DNA of 64,000 nt from Sphingobacteriales bacterium. GTDB taxonomy: Bacteria; Bacteroidota; Bacteroidia; Chitinophagales; UBA2359. The stretch spans positions 1,628,004-1,692,003 of the forward strand of contig JADJJT010000001.1 in assembly GCA_016706405.1 (NCBI GenBank), in the 5' to 3' direction. Below the pieces are notes generated by a model. That model was not told where the DNA came from and ran no database searches. It saw nothing but the letters and a program-made list of their open reading frames with translations. Every line of letters begins with the position of its first letter. Position 1 is the stretch's first letter. The position numbers were made by a program, and so were the translations under genes. Of the stretch, positions 17,619-27,766 are shown piece by piece.

Positions 17619-19382
17619 ATGGAGATTGCAATTGTTTTAGGGTTATTAGCGTTGGTTATTATTTTATTCTCAACCGAATTGCTGCCCCCCGATGTAGTAA
17701 CGTTAGGGGTATTGGTAGTGCTGGGCGTTATGGGCATATTAAGCGTTAAAGAAGTATTTGCCGGCTTTGGTTCTGACTTTATAATGATGTTGGCTTCTAT
17801 TTTTGTCCTTTGTGCCGCCTTGCAACAAAACGGCATGATTGATTTACTTATTGAGCGCATGAGCCGGCTAAAATCAATGCAATTATGGGTGGCAGTTAGC
17901 CTTGTAATGTTGGTTACAGGTTTTGTATCGGCGTTTATGAATAACACCACCGTAGCTGCTGTTTTTGTTCCGGCAATGGTGGCTTTGTCTCGCACCATCA
18001 AAGTAAGTCCCTCAAAATTGTTAATGCCTATGGCTTTTGCGGCTCTTTTAGGAGGTACTTGTACCTTAGTAGGCACCTCGACAAATGTGGCTGGCAGTGG
18101 ATTTTTTACCAAAATAGGTTTGGGAAGCATTGGCTTATTCGAGTTTTTACCCGTAGGCTTGGTTTTTATGGCTGTTGGAACGCTATTTATGGCTACTATT
18201 GGTCTCAGGATGCTGCCTAATAAAGTGGATAATAGCTATATCGAAAAATATGATATCCGGAAATATTTAAGCGAAGTTCTTATTCTTCCCAATTCAAACC
18301 TGATTAATAAACCCATTTTTGAGCTAAACCGAAGTATTGATGGCATCCGTATTTTAAAAATGATACGAAACAAACAAGAAGAAATTTTCCCTAACACCAC
18401 CACCATTGCTAGAGTTGACGATTTAGTATTGGTAGAGGCCGACCGCATTGCCTTAGCAAACATTAGACGCCAACAAGGAATTGAAATTTTAGGGGCAACC
18501 ATTCAAGACGAAAACTTAGAATCATTACAAATAAAATTGGCCGAGGCACTTGTTTTGCCTAATTCATTCTTGGTTGGTAAATCGGCTAAAGAAGCCGATT
18601 TTCGAAAGCGGTACCACTTGTCGGTATTGGCTATACACCGCCATGCCCAAAATTTAAGCCAAAAAGTGGGTTCGGTGCCTTTAAAAGCGGGAGACGTGCT
18701 GTTGGTACAAGGCCCACAAACCTATATTGATTTGCTTCAACGCGAAAAAGATTTGCGCGTAATCAGCGAAATTGACCACCACAGCCCACCGCGATTAGCC
18801 AAAGGATGGCTTACCTTGGCACTTTTTGGTTTAGCTGTTTTGTTGAGCGCTTTTGACTTAATTCCGGCCGGAATTACCTTCTTAGCTGCCTCCGTTCTTG
18901 CCATTATAGCTAATTGCATTGAAAAGGAAGCAGCTTATAACGCTATCGAATGGCATTTATTAGTGCTTATAGGTGGTATGGTAGCCTTTGGCGAAGCCAT
19001 GCAAAAAACCGGAACCGACCTATACTTAGCCGAACATATTGTTAGTTGGTTGGGGCAATTAGGGGTAAAAGCGGTGCTGTTTGGTTTTATGTTGCTAACC
19101 GTTTTGCTAACCATACCCATGACCAACGCCGCCGCCGCCTTAGTGGTATTGCCCATTGCTATTGCCACGGCCAACACATTGGGGGTAAACCCTCGCACGT
19201 TTGGCATTGCTGTAATAATTTCGGCCTCAATTTCGGTTGTTGCGCCTTTTGAACCTGCCTGCTTATTGGTATATGGGCCTGGGCAATACCGCATTAAAGA
19301 CTTTATAAAAATAGGCGGCATTTTAACAATTTTGCTGCTGGCCGTGTTATTAGTTTTGGTGCCTATTTTTTGGCCTTTGTAA
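17619..19382 (+). CDS. SLC13/DASS-type anion transporter with two RCK_C domains
   Basis: The protein (587 residues from the ATG) has two halves of membrane helices with a central soluble part. The N-terminal half includes ASIFVLCAALQQNGMIDLLI and FVSAFMNNTTVAAVFVPAMV, and the C-terminal half TIPMTNAAAALVVLPIAIA; the paired N-N-T / N-A-A motifs are typical of the divalent anion/sodium symporter superfamily. The centre (about residues 210-385) holds two TrkA_C (RCK_C) domains, each starting with a similar VLILPNSNLINK / ALVLPNSFLVGK stretch. This layout is seen in bacterial sulfate or dicarboxylate transporters. The substrate cannot be told from sequence. Confidence 0.88.
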   Translation: MEIAIVLGLLALVIILFSTELLPPDVVTLGVLVVLGVMGILSVKEVFAGFGSDFIMMLASIFVLCAALQQNGMIDLLIERMSRLKSMQLWVAVSLVMLVTGFVSAFMNNTTVAAVFVPAMVALSRTIKVSPSKLLMPMAFAALLGGTCTLVGTSTNVAGSGFFTKIGLGSIGLFEFLPVGLVFMAVGTLFMATIGLRMLPNKVDNSYIEKYDIRKYLSEVLILPNSNLINKPIFELNRSIDGIRILKMIRNKQEEIFPNTTTIARVDDLVLVEADRIALANIRRQQGIEILGATIQDENLESLQIKLAEALVLPNSFLVGKSAKEADFRKRYHLSVLAIHRHAQNLSQKVGSVPLKAGDVLLVQGPQTYIDLLQREKDLRVISEIDHHSPPRLAKGWLTLALFGLAVLLSAFDLIPAGITFLAASVLAIIANCIEKEAAYNAIEWHLLVLIGGMVAFGEAMQKTGTDLYLAEHIVSWLGQLGVKAVLFGFMLLTVLLTIPMTNAAAALVVLPIAIATANTLGVNPRTFGIAVIISASISVVAPFEPACLLVYGPGQYRIKDFIKIGGILTILLLAVLLVLVPIFWPL

Positions 19383-19566
19383 AAAACATATTAAAGTTTA
19401 TTATAAACTCACCGCGAAGTATAAACTTATTTTTAATTCTTATCCGAACCATAACACTTTTAGTCGTGTTTACTTTAAATACGCTACTGTTTTTGCCTAA
19501 GCAAACAACCCTCGGCCTTTAATTTTTGATTAACCCTAAAAAAGAAACAAAAGCTATTCTTTAATC

Positions 19567-19812
19567 ATGGAAACTACTCCTAAACAGAGTTTATTGCAAC
19601 GCATAGAAACTTCACTTGACAGCGTTCGGCCACATTTAATTGCCGATGGGGGCAATATTGAGGTAGTGCAACTCAGCGATGATAATGTTTTAACGCTAAG
19701 GCTTACCGGTTCGTGCGGAGATTGCCCCATGAGTGCCATGACGTTTAAATTAGGTATTGAACAAGCAATAAAAATGGCAGTCCCCGAAATTGTCAGTATT
19801 GAGGCTTTGTAA
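19567..19812 (+). CDS. NifU-like Fe-S scaffold domain protein
   Basis: An 81-residue protein consisting only of the NifU C-terminal (Nfu) domain. The cluster-binding motif C50-x-x-C53 is in GSCGDCPMSAMT, preceded by the conserved HLIADGGNIEVV. It assembles or carries a [4Fe-4S] cluster for delivery to target proteins in the cytoplasm. It is preceded by a 184-bp gap and is followed by a convergent peptidase gene, so it is likely a single-gene unit. The small size is normal for stand-alone Nfu proteins. Confidence 0.93.
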   Translation: METTPKQSLLQRIETSLDSVRPHLIADGGNIEVVQLSDDNVLTLRLTGSCGDCPMSAMTFKLGIEQAIKMAVPEIVSIEAL

Positions 19813-19910
19813 ACAAGGCGTGTACTTAGAAACAATAAATACTTTCCCAATAAAAATTGAGAAAATGGAGGCTTGATTTACATTCATTATTTCCGGATTT
19901 TTTTGGTTAG

Positions 19911-21158
19911 TTAATCAACTACCGTATTAGGCAAATAATGTAATACCGAGCAGTTTTCTTTCCGGAAAACCTCTTTTGCCTCCTCTTGCAAATCATTTAT
20001 TGTAATGGCTTCAAACAAATCCATTTCGGTATTAAATAGCTCAAGCTGGTTGTTGGCGTGATAAAATGCCAAGTTAAAAGCTTTTTCGGTGAGGCTTATT
20101 TCAGAGAAGGCCATAATTCCATGTGTTTTGTTGAGGGCTTTTTCGCGCTCGGCTGCTGTTACCGGATGTTCTTTTAGCGCATCTAACATGGCCCAAATAG
20201 CTTGCTCGGCAGTAGTTATGGGTATATTAGGCAAAGGTTGGCCTTCAATAATTATCAGTCCGTCATCTAAGGTATAACTTAAACTTGAGTACACCATCGA
20301 AAACATTGGGTTGTTTTTAACCAACTCGTTGTAAAACCTCGAAGAGGTGCCGCCCGATAAAATTTCATTTAACAAGGCACAAGCATAATAGCTTTTGCTA
20401 AAACGTTGCCCCATGTGAAAAGCCATATACAGCATAGCTGCCGGCACTTCGGCACAAATGGTTTGGTTACGTTGGGCAGTTTGTTTGGGTTCGGGAGGTA
20501 AATTGTGTTGGTAGGCTTCGCCGGTGGGTATATCGCCAAACCATTTTTGGGCTAAGCTAAAAATATGCTCGGATTTTACCCCACCCACTACCGACAAAAC
20601 AGCATGGTTGGGCAGGTAATGTTTTTTGTAAAATTGTTTCACATATTTTAAAGTGGCCTTTTCAATATGGGTAAAATCGCGGCCAATTACCGGCCAGGCA
20701 TAAGGGTGGGTGTGGTAAGCCATTGCCATCAAAGCATGGTAAGCATCGCCGTAGGGTTGGTTTAGGCAGGTTTCTTTAAATTCTTCGACTACTACCCCTT
20801 TTTGGGCTTTTAACGACTTGTTCGACACGTTAAGTGCTAACATGCGGTCGCTTTCTATCCAAAAAGCCGTTTCAATATTTTGGGCGGGCAATTGCGCGTA
20901 AAAATTAGTAAAATCGCTGCTGGTATAAGCGTTGCTTTCGCCATTAGCCGCGTAAAGGGGTTGTTCAAAATCGGGAACATTGGCCGAGCCAGCAAACATG
21001 AGGTGCTCAAAAAGATGGGCAAATCCGGTATGAATAGGCTCTTCATCGCGCGAGCCAACATCGTACAACAAATTAAAAACTGCCAGCGGTGTAGTTGGGT
21101 CTTCGTGAACAACAATTTTAAGACCGTTTTGTAAGGTGGCAGTGGCAAATTTTATCAT
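19911..21158 (-). CDS. M16-family zinc metallopeptidase (insulinase-like)
   Basis: The inverted zinc-binding motif H48-x-x-E51-H52 (HLFEH) lies in TGFAHLFEHLMFAGSANVPD, and the downstream acidic region EEFKETCLNQPYGD supplies the third ligand. The C-terminal half contains the second M16 lobe (GGTSSRFYNELVKN). At 415 residues it is a single M16 unit as in mitochondrial-processing-peptidase-like bacterial enzymes. No signal peptide is apparent. It probably degrades peptides in the cytoplasm or periplasm; the substrate is unknown. It is transcribed divergently from the DUF1572 gene. Confidence 0.92.
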   Translation of the reverse strand: MIKFATATLQNGLKIVVHEDPTTPLAVFNLLYDVGSRDEEPIHTGFAHLFEHLMFAGSANVPDFEQPLYAANGESNAYTSSDFTNFYAQLPAQNIETAFWIESDRMLALNVSNKSLKAQKGVVVEEFKETCLNQPYGDAYHALMAMAYHTHPYAWPVIGRDFTHIEKATLKYVKQFYKKHYLPNHAVLSVVGGVKSEHIFSLAQKWFGDIPTGEAYQHNLPPEPKQTAQRNQTICAEVPAAMLYMAFHMGQRFSKSYYACALLNEILSGGTSSRFYNELVKNNPMFSMVYSSLSYTLDDGLIIIEGQPLPNIPITTAEQAIWAMLDALKEHPVTAAEREKALNKTHGIMAFSEISLTEKAFNLAFYHANNQLELFNTEMDLFEAITINDLQEEAKEVFRKENCSVLHYLPNTVVD

Positions 21159-21217
21159 AAGGCTGCAAAGTTACATGTTTTAGGCAGTTTATAACCGATG
21201 ATTTTACTTATTTTGGG

Positions 21218-21225
21218 TATCTTTG
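21218..21225 (+). promoter_or_regulatory. Candidate -7 promoter element of the DUF1572-nhaA pair
   Basis: TATCTTTG matches TAnnTTTG, 34 bases before the ATG at 21,260, in the short divergent gap with the M16 peptidase. Confidence 0.4.
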
Positions 21226-21259
21226 TTCCATTCATAACCATTTGCTTAAAAAAAATAAA

Positions 21260-21823
21260 ATGGGCAACAATTTTTTAGAGAGTGCAAAAAAACAATTTAC
21301 CTATTACAAACTACTTGGAGAAAAAACTTTTTCGCAACTTAAAGACGAAGAACTTTTTTGGCAATACAACCAAGAAACTAACAGCATTGCAATTATTGTT
21401 CAGCATTTGTGGGGCAATATGTTGTCGCGGTGGACGGACTTTTTAACAACAGACGGCGAAAAAGAGTGGCGGCAACGCGATGCCGAGTTTGAAAATTACC
21501 TCGAAAACAAAGCGCAACTCTTAACCAAATGGAACGAGGGCTGGGCTTGTTTGTTCAAGGCGCTTAATATGTTAACAGAAGCCGATTTAAACAAAACAAT
21601 TTTTATCCGGAACCAAGGCCACACGGTGTTAGAAGCCATAAACAGACAGTTGGCTCATTACCCGTATCATGTAGGGCAAATTGTTTTTATTGGCAAAATG
21701 TTGCGCAATAAAGAATGGACTTCGCTTTCTATCCCCAAGGGAGAATCGGTAGCCTATAATGCTAACAAATTTTCGCAACCCAAGCATAAGGCCAATTTTA
21801 CAGACGAGCAATTTAACAAATAA
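21260..21823 (+). CDS. DUF1572 (DinB-like) protein
   Basis: The protein (187 residues from the ATG; a TTG six codons earlier is less likely) has a four-helix DinB/YfiT-like pattern. Conserved stretches are NSIAIIVQHLWGNMLSRWTDF, split by linker residues, and LAHYPYHVGQIVFIGKML, with histidines at positions that could bind a metal in DinB-like folds. This matches DUF1572. The biochemical role is unknown; some relatives are thiol-transferases. It is 37 bp before nhaA on the same strand. Confidence 0.87.
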   Translation: MGNNFLESAKKQFTYYKLLGEKTFSQLKDEELFWQYNQETNSIAIIVQHLWGNMLSRWTDFLTTDGEKEWRQRDAEFENYLENKAQLLTKWNEGWACLFKALNMLTEADLNKTIFIRNQGHTVLEAINRQLAHYPYHVGQIVFIGKMLRNKEWTSLSIPKGESVAYNANKFSQPKHKANFTDEQFNK

Positions 21824-21860
21824 GTAAACAAACAAGAAACAAACAAGTAGTGATAAAATT

Positions 21861-23033
21861 ATGAAGGCAACCAAGTTATTTAGAGAATTTTTTGAAAGCG
21901 AAAAAGCCGGAGGACTTATTTTAATTGTATGTACCATCCTTTCACTAATATTGGCTAACTCGGCATGGGGCGAGTCGTATGCGCATTTTTGGCATAACCC
22001 CGTCATGGCTGGCAAATCCATAGAGTATTGGATTAATGATGGACTAATGGCCATTTTTTTCCTACTTATCGGTTTAGAAATTGAACGAGAAGTTTATACC
22101 GGCGAGTTGTCAAACATTAAAAATGCACTTTTGCCTGTTTCTGCGGCTTTGGGTGGCATGCTTTTTCCGGCCTTATTTCATTTTGGGTTTAATTATGGAA
22201 CAATATACCAAAGCGGATTTGGCATACCCATGGCCACGGATATAGCATTTTCGCTTGGTATTCTTTCACTATTAGGAAGCAAAGTGCCAACTTCGTTAAA
22301 AATTTTTCTCACGGCATTGGCAATCATTGACGATTTAGGGGCTATTATTGTAATTGCCCTTTTTTACTCAAAAGGCTTTTCGTTGGTTTATTTTACTTTG
22401 GCCTTATCTGTTTTTGGGGCAATGTTGCTATTGAATCGCTATAAAATTATGGCCATTTGGATTTATATAATTATGGGTTTTGGCATGTGGTATTGCATGT
22501 TAAATTCGGGCGTTCATGCCACAATTTCGGGTGTGTTATTGGCCTTTGCAATACCATTTCGAAAAAATCAAGAGTCGTCGCCCTCGTTCAAATTACAACA
22601 TTTACTACACAAACCTGTTTCGTTTTTTGTTGTGCCCTTGTTTGCCTTGGCAAATACAGGCATACTTATACCGGCAAACTGGGCGAGCGAATTAACTTCG
22701 GGCAATAGTTTGGGTATTTTAGTGGGGTTAATCTTAGGTAAACCTTTGGGTATTGTTCTTTTCTCGTTGCTGGCCGTTTCAATTGGGCTTTGCAAAATTC
22801 CTGCCGACCTGAGTAAGAAACACATTATTGGCGCAGGAATATTGGCAGGCATTGGTTTTACCATGTCTATATTTATAACTATTTTAGCCTATACCGATTC
22901 GGGCATTATTATTTCGTCAAAAATTGCAGTTTTTATTGCCTCATCATTGTCGGGCATAATTGGTTTTGTTTACTTGAAACGTGTTTTAATACAACAAAAA
23001 CTGCCAATACCAAACTTTGATGAAGATGAATAA
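21861..23033 (+). CDS. nhaA: Na+/H+ antiporter NhaA
   Basis: NhaA exchanges internal sodium for external protons across the inner membrane and sets sodium and pH balance. The protein is 390 residues with about 12 membrane segments. Family features include the N-terminal helix (REFFESEKAGGLILIVCTI), GLEIEREVYTGELSN, the ion-binding double aspartate in LAIIDDLGAIIVIALFYS, and the C-terminal GAGILAGIGFTMSIFIT. All agree with a functional NhaA. It is probably cotranscribed with the DUF1572 gene. Confidence 0.97.
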   Translation: MKATKLFREFFESEKAGGLILIVCTILSLILANSAWGESYAHFWHNPVMAGKSIEYWINDGLMAIFFLLIGLEIEREVYTGELSNIKNALLPVSAALGGMLFPALFHFGFNYGTIYQSGFGIPMATDIAFSLGILSLLGSKVPTSLKIFLTALAIIDDLGAIIVIALFYSKGFSLVYFTLALSVFGAMLLLNRYKIMAIWIYIIMGFGMWYCMLNSGVHATISGVLLAFAIPFRKNQESSPSFKLQHLLHKPVSFFVVPLFALANTGILIPANWASELTSGNSLGILVGLILGKPLGIVLFSLLAVSIGLCKIPADLSKKHIIGAGILAGIGFTMSIFITILAYTDSGIIISSKIAVFIASSLSGIIGFVYLKRVLIQQKLPIPNFDEDE

Positions 23034-23188
23034 GTAGCCAACAGATTTCCGGAAAAAATTTTAACCCCAATGCTTTCTGCGGTCAAAAACTTAGCGGCAT
23101 TAATGTATTTTCCGGAAAAAAACTGGTTGTCTCTCTCGACTTCCAAATAGTTTTAATGCTAGAAAGGCATAAATTTTGCCACCTTCCT

Positions 23189-26100
23189 TTAGTGTTGGTG
23201 TCCGCTGTGCAAGCTGTTGTTTTGGCGATTAAATTCTGCTTCGTTGTAGTGGCCTTCGTCTTCAACATCGTCGCAATGATACATTTTTTGGGTAGGGCTA
23301 CCACCTTTTTGAGTTTGTTCGCCTTCGTTTTTTGCCTTTAGCATTTTTTGAACAATTCGATTGCGTTCCATATTAATTTTTTCGCGCAGTTGTTTGTCGC
23401 GTTCTATATCAAAATAGCAAACGCCGTCCACATAGGTTTGTTCGGCTTTAGCGTAGATGCTTAGCGGATTATCGCTCCAAAGTACAATATCGGCATCTTT
23501 TCCTACTTTTATGCTGCCCATGCGGTCGTCTAAATGCAGCATTTTAGCGGGGTTAAGGGTAACAAATTTCCATGCTTCCTCTTCGCTAATACCACCGTAG
23601 CGCACAGCTTTAGCTGCTTCTTGGTTGAGACGGCGTGCCATTTCGGCATCGTCTGAGTTAAATCCGGTATTAACACCTACCTTATTTAAAATAGCTCCGT
23701 TGTAGGGTATGGCATCATAAACCTCGTATTTATAAGCCCACCAATCGGCAAAAGACGAGGCATTAACCCCGTGTGCTTTCATTTTGTCGGCTACTTTGTA
23801 TCCCTCTAAAATATGCGTAAACGTGTTTATATTAAATCCAAACTGTTCGGCAACGCGCATAAGCATAGTTATTTCGCTTTGCACGTACGAGTGACAGGTA
23901 ATAAACCGTTTTTTGTTTATAATTTCTAACAAGGCATCTAATTCAAGGTCGCGGCGCACAGGTGAAGCACCTTTTTTGCCTGCGTTTTTTAGCTTTTCGC
24001 CATACTCGTGTGCGCGTGTAAAGTGGTCAACATACACTTGTTCAACGCCCATCCGGGTTTGCGGAAAACGCTCGCGCTGAAAATCGCCCCAATTGCTTTG
24101 TTTTACGTTTTCGCCTAAGGCAAATTTAATAAAACCATCGGCGTTGGCTATTTTCATGGCTTCGGGTGCCAGGCCCCAGCGCAATTTAATCATGGCAGCT
24201 TGCCCGCCAATTGGGTTTGCCGAGCCATGTAGCAGTTGTGCTGCAACTACGCCGCCGGCCAAACAGCGGTAAATATTTACATCTTCGCTGTTAACAACGG
24301 TGGCAATACTTACTTCGGCGCTGCTGGCTTGCGTGCCTTCATTTACACCCCGACTAATGGCAATATGCGAGTGTTCGTCAATTATTCCGGCGGTTAAATG
24401 TTTTCCTTTTACATCATAAACTTTGGCGCCATCCGGAATTTTTAAATTGCGCCCAATAGCGGCAATTTTTCCGTTTGATATCATTACATTAGTTCCGGTT
24501 ATAATGCCTTCGGCTTCGTTTGTCCAAACGGTAACACCTTCAAACACTACGGTTTCGGCTTTTGGCTGCTCGGCTTTGGTGTAGCCATAGGCCATAAACG
24601 GATAAAATACTTCGCCTTGAGGTTCGTCAGTTTTTTTAGTGCTGGCCGAAGTTTTATCGGTATCGGTTTTTTTATCCGGATTAGATTTGGCGGCAGTTGT
24701 AGCCTCCTCGTTTTTTTTGTTGCTCCCTTCTTCTTTCTCTTTTTCTTGTTTTTTGCGAGGGCGTTCGGCGGTAGGTTCTGCCTCCCATTTTACCCATTTT
24801 CCGTTGGGCAGTTGGCCTTCGCCGCGCCAGTGGTTGCCCTCTTTTTCAAGCCACCCCGACAGGCGAATTAGGCCCTTACCTATACGGGTGGTAACCATAC
24901 TGTCTTTTTCGGCATTAAACTGCAAACTTAGTCCGTTTTCGCGGCGGATATAATCCACATCAATACTTGTGGAGTCGTTAAGCCATATTTTTAATTTAGG
25001 GGCTTGCGTAGGCTTTTCGGCTTTGGCTTCTAAATAAAAATTTTCAGTGCCAATATTCAGGGCAAAAAATCCGGCCATATCTTGTTTGGCGGGGTCTTTA
25101 ATAATATAGCGTTTACCGTTCGACCAGTTTTCGTAAATAATAGTTTTTTCTTTAAATAAACTGTCGGAGGTAATTAAAAAATTGGCAAATTTGTTGTTTT
25201 CTAAACTGCCTGCTAAATTGTAAATGCCCAATATATTGGCCGGACTAAAGGTAAGTGCTTTAAGTGCTTGCTCGTGGGTGAGGCCATTTTTTACAGCTTT
25301 GGCTATTGCGGCGCTAAACTCGCTTGTTTCTTTAAGGTCGGCGCTGGTAAGGGCAAAATTAAAGCCGGCTTTGGCTAATGCAGCAGGGTTTGTTGGCGCA
25401 AGTTCCCAGTGTTTAAGGTCGGTTAGGTTTATGTTTAGTGCATCCCAGGGGTCTTGCACATCATAAGCTTTGGGATATTTAACAGGAATTATAAAAGCGG
25501 CATTGGTGGTTTTAAGGTCGTCAAGGCGCATGTATTCGTCTCCGCTGCCTTTAATTATATATTGCGTGCCAAATTCGTCTCCAATTTTATCGGCGCGAAG
25601 GGTGGTAAGCCTGTCTGACGATTCAAAAATTTGTGGTAATTTGCCTTGTAGCTGGTTCATTCTGTCGAGCGATAGATTATACTCGGCGTTGCCTTTAGTG
25701 GCAGCGTACCATTGGGCATCTAAATAAGTTTGGCGCAATAAAGCAATAGACCCCATTAGCGAGCTGGGGTAATCTTGCCTTGAACTGCCTTTGCTTAACG
25801 AGTAATGCGCCGATGCGCGCTCGGTTACAATTACTTTATGGGTGGCATCGTCGGCCAAAAGGGCTAATACGCCTGTGCCGCGCACTATGCCGTCGCGTTG
25901 GTGGCTTAGCACTAAACCAAATCCTTGGTTGCGCAGTTCTTTAGCTTTGTCGGGGTTGGCTGCAAAAAGCTCGGCGGCATTTATTTCGGGTTTTATGGCT
26001 TGGTTCCAGTTGTAGGCGCCCTGTTTTTTGCTTAACATTTGTGGGCCAAAATTACCACCATCGTCGCTGGGTTTTACCTCGGGCAGTCCATAAGTGGTAT

Positions 26101-26395
26101 AAAGGTCAATAAACGAAGGGTAAATGTATTTTCCGGATAAATCGTAAACTACTGCATCTTTTGGGATGGCAATTTTAGTGCCTACGGCTTCAATCTTTCC
26201 TTTCCGGATTACTAAACTGGCTTTCTCAATTTTTGTATTGTAATTGATAAAAATGGTGGCGTTCGTAAACGCATACACTTCGGCTCTTTCGTCGAAAGTG
26301 CCGTTTACGGGGTAGGTTTGCTGGGCAAAAATGGGGGAAAAAGGTAGTCCTGCGCCTAAAAAAACAAGGACTAAAACAAGGTAAAAACGAGCCAT
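23189..26395 (-). CDS. Secreted tandem amidohydrolase
   Basis: A 1068-residue protein with a signal peptide (SPIFAQ) and two amidohydrolase-like units. The first (about residues 35-430) begins with the usual beta-sandwich (ATIFINYNTKIEKASLVIRK) but reads PSFIDLYTTYG where active enzymes have the metal-binding H-x-H, so it may be non-catalytic. A Lys/Glu/Thr-rich linker spans about 540-600. The second unit (about 610-1000) has H675-x-H677 in IIDEHSHIAIS, further His in FITCHSYVQSE and FTHILEGY, and the aspartate in TGFNSDDAEMA. This two-unit layout is common in Bacteroidota periplasmic amidohydrolases. The substrate is unknown. A histidine/asparagine-rich tail (SLHSGHQH) ends the protein. Confidence 0.88.
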   Translation of the reverse strand: MARFYLVLVLVFLGAGLPFSPIFAQQTYPVNGTFDERAEVYAFTNATIFINYNTKIEKASLVIRKGKIEAVGTKIAIPKDAVVYDLSGKYIYPSFIDLYTTYGLPEVKPSDDGGNFGPQMLSKKQGAYNWNQAIKPEINAAELFAANPDKAKELRNQGFGLVLSHQRDGIVRGTGVLALLADDATHKVIVTERASAHYSLSKGSSRQDYPSSLMGSIALLRQTYLDAQWYAATKGNAEYNLSLDRMNQLQGKLPQIFESSDRLTTLRADKIGDEFGTQYIIKGSGDEYMRLDDLKTTNAAFIIPVKYPKAYDVQDPWDALNINLTDLKHWELAPTNPAALAKAGFNFALTSADLKETSEFSAAIAKAVKNGLTHEQALKALTFSPANILGIYNLAGSLENNKFANFLITSDSLFKEKTIIYENWSNGKRYIIKDPAKQDMAGFFALNIGTENFYLEAKAEKPTQAPKLKIWLNDSTSIDVDYIRRENGLSLQFNAEKDSMVTTRIGKGLIRLSGWLEKEGNHWRGEGQLPNGKWVKWEAEPTAERPRKKQEKEKEEGSNKKNEEATTAAKSNPDKKTDTDKTSASTKKTDEPQGEVFYPFMAYGYTKAEQPKAETVVFEGVTVWTNEAEGIITGTNVMISNGKIAAIGRNLKIPDGAKVYDVKGKHLTAGIIDEHSHIAISRGVNEGTQASSAEVSIATVVNSEDVNIYRCLAGGVVAAQLLHGSANPIGGQAAMIKLRWGLAPEAMKIANADGFIKFALGENVKQSNWGDFQRERFPQTRMGVEQVYVDHFTRAHEYGEKLKNAGKKGASPVRRDLELDALLEIINKKRFITCHSYVQSEITMLMRVAEQFGFNINTFTHILEGYKVADKMKAHGVNASSFADWWAYKYEVYDAIPYNGAILNKVGVNTGFNSDDAEMARRLNQEAAKAVRYGGISEEEAWKFVTLNPAKMLHLDDRMGSIKVGKDADIVLWSDNPLSIYAKAEQTYVDGVCYFDIERDKQLREKINMERNRIVQKMLKAKNEGEQTQKGGSPTQKMYHCDDVEDEGHYNEAEFNRQNNSLHSGHQH

Positions 26396-26614
26396 AAAAG
26401 CAGCCTTATTAATTAAAAAACAAGCAAATTAAATAAACCCGCAAGTTACGGCTAATAGGTTATAGATGTTTGCTTTTGGCTGTTAAAAAAATATTTTCCT
26501 TAGAAAGCCCTATCCCTTTTAAGTAAGCATTGCCTTTTGTGCGGGATTATCATATATAAATTAATTTCCGGAAATTTTTTTATCCGGAAGGTAGAAAAGA
26601 ATTAATCTATTCGT

Positions 26615-27373
26615 TTATGGTTTTGAATGTTTTTTCCTGCCAAATCTTTCAGGAAACATATAGGTAATTCCAATACTGGGCTTGGAATCTTCAAATCTTA
26701 AATTTGGATGCGATAAATTTGCTGCGTAGATGAATTGAACTTGTAATTTTATTCTTTTCCAGCCTGCGCGAAGTGTAAGCGATGGTTCGAGAAGAACAGA
26801 TTTTTTATTTTTAGCGATAGTGTCAAGGTAAAAATACTCAAAATGAAGTGTGTCTATGCGATTTTTTATTTTATTGAAAGCTATAAAACTACATCTGTTT
26901 GTTAGTGCGATGTCAAGTATTTTGGTTGTTACCCCCACTGAATTTTGTAAAAATATTTTTGTGTATGATAAGTCAGCATTGCCCTTACTAATAGTTGTTC
27001 CACCGCTACTTTCACCGTAGCTGTGCTGTTGGTTGCAAAAGCCCATGCCCCCATAGATTTCAAAAATCAGGTGCTTTTCCAAAGGTTTATAATAACCAAA
27101 TCCTGCGTCAATATAGTTGCCTTTGCCCCCGTCGGACGAGGAGCCGCCATTTCCATGCATAAAGTTTGACATTACGGCAAACCTATTTGTAATTGCGTAG
27201 GCTGCCTGTAGGTCGAAGGTGTTAATTTCGTCACCACCGCCTAAAGATGCTGTTGCCCGAATTTCTTTTTTTTCGGTGAATAACGGAATATTTTGAGTTG
27301 GCGGAATATAGTAGTAATGCGAACAGCTGGTAAAGGCAAAAAGAAAAACGATTAGGGTAGATATTTTTTTCAC
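26615..27373 (-). CDS. Predicted outer-membrane lipoprotein of unknown function
   Basis: The N-terminus has a lipoprotein signal peptide with lipobox FTSC (cleavage before the Cys near residue 17). The rest is rich in alternating hydrophobic and polar residues and aromatic positions, for example FDLQAAYAITNRFAVMSNF and YIDAGFGYYKPL, as in small beta-barrel outer-membrane proteins of Bacteroidota. It is 252 residues. I recognise no named family. It stands alone between a tandem amidohydrolase and an integrase gene. Confidence 0.75.
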   Translation of the reverse strand: MKKISTLIVFLFAFTSCSHYYYIPPTQNIPLFTEKKEIRATASLGGGDEINTFDLQAAYAITNRFAVMSNFMHGNGGSSSDGGKGNYIDAGFGYYKPLEKHLIFEIYGGMGFCNQQHSYGESSGGTTISKGNADLSYTKIFLQNSVGVTTKILDIALTNRCSFIAFNKIKNRIDTLHFEYFYLDTIAKNKKSVLLEPSLTLRAGWKRIKLQVQFIYAANLSHPNLRFEDSKPSIGITYMFPERFGRKKHSKP

Positions 27374-27766
27374 GACTTTAGATTTTTTTAATTATCGGTC
27401 GTAAAGTTAATATAAATCTTTTTGAAAAATAAGATTATTAATGCCTTATTACTTTCTTTATTTATCCGGATTTTACCTTTCCCGGAAAAAATTATGTAAA
27501 GTAGCTTTTGTTAATTACGGATGTCTATATAACCTCAACAACATCAACCATTAACCTCTCCTTCCCATACTTAAAGTTTTGTAAACCAAACAATTTTTAG
27601 CCTACCTACAAAACGCATCAAATAATGTACCTTTAAACTTGATACAAATTTTAAACTATCTACAATATTACAGCAAAATATCGCTATGTGATACGTTATT
27701 GCACAAAATCAGCCCAATTTGTCTGTAATTACGAATATAACTTGTATCTTGGGGCAAATTTGACTT
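27374..27766. other. Gene-free stretch between divergent lipoprotein and integrase genes
   Basis: AT-rich region with one TCCGGA palindrome (27,465). A degenerate promoter-like pair (TTTG near 27,718 and TATCTTGG near 27,747) precedes the integrase gene. No ORF, tRNA or attachment repeat was recognised. Confidence 0.5.

Noticed and set aside
17582..18130. 182-codon minus-strand frame opposite the SLC13-type transporter gene
   Set aside because: It is the antisense shadow of a well-supported transporter gene; its translation is low-complexity Thr/Asn/Lys without family features.
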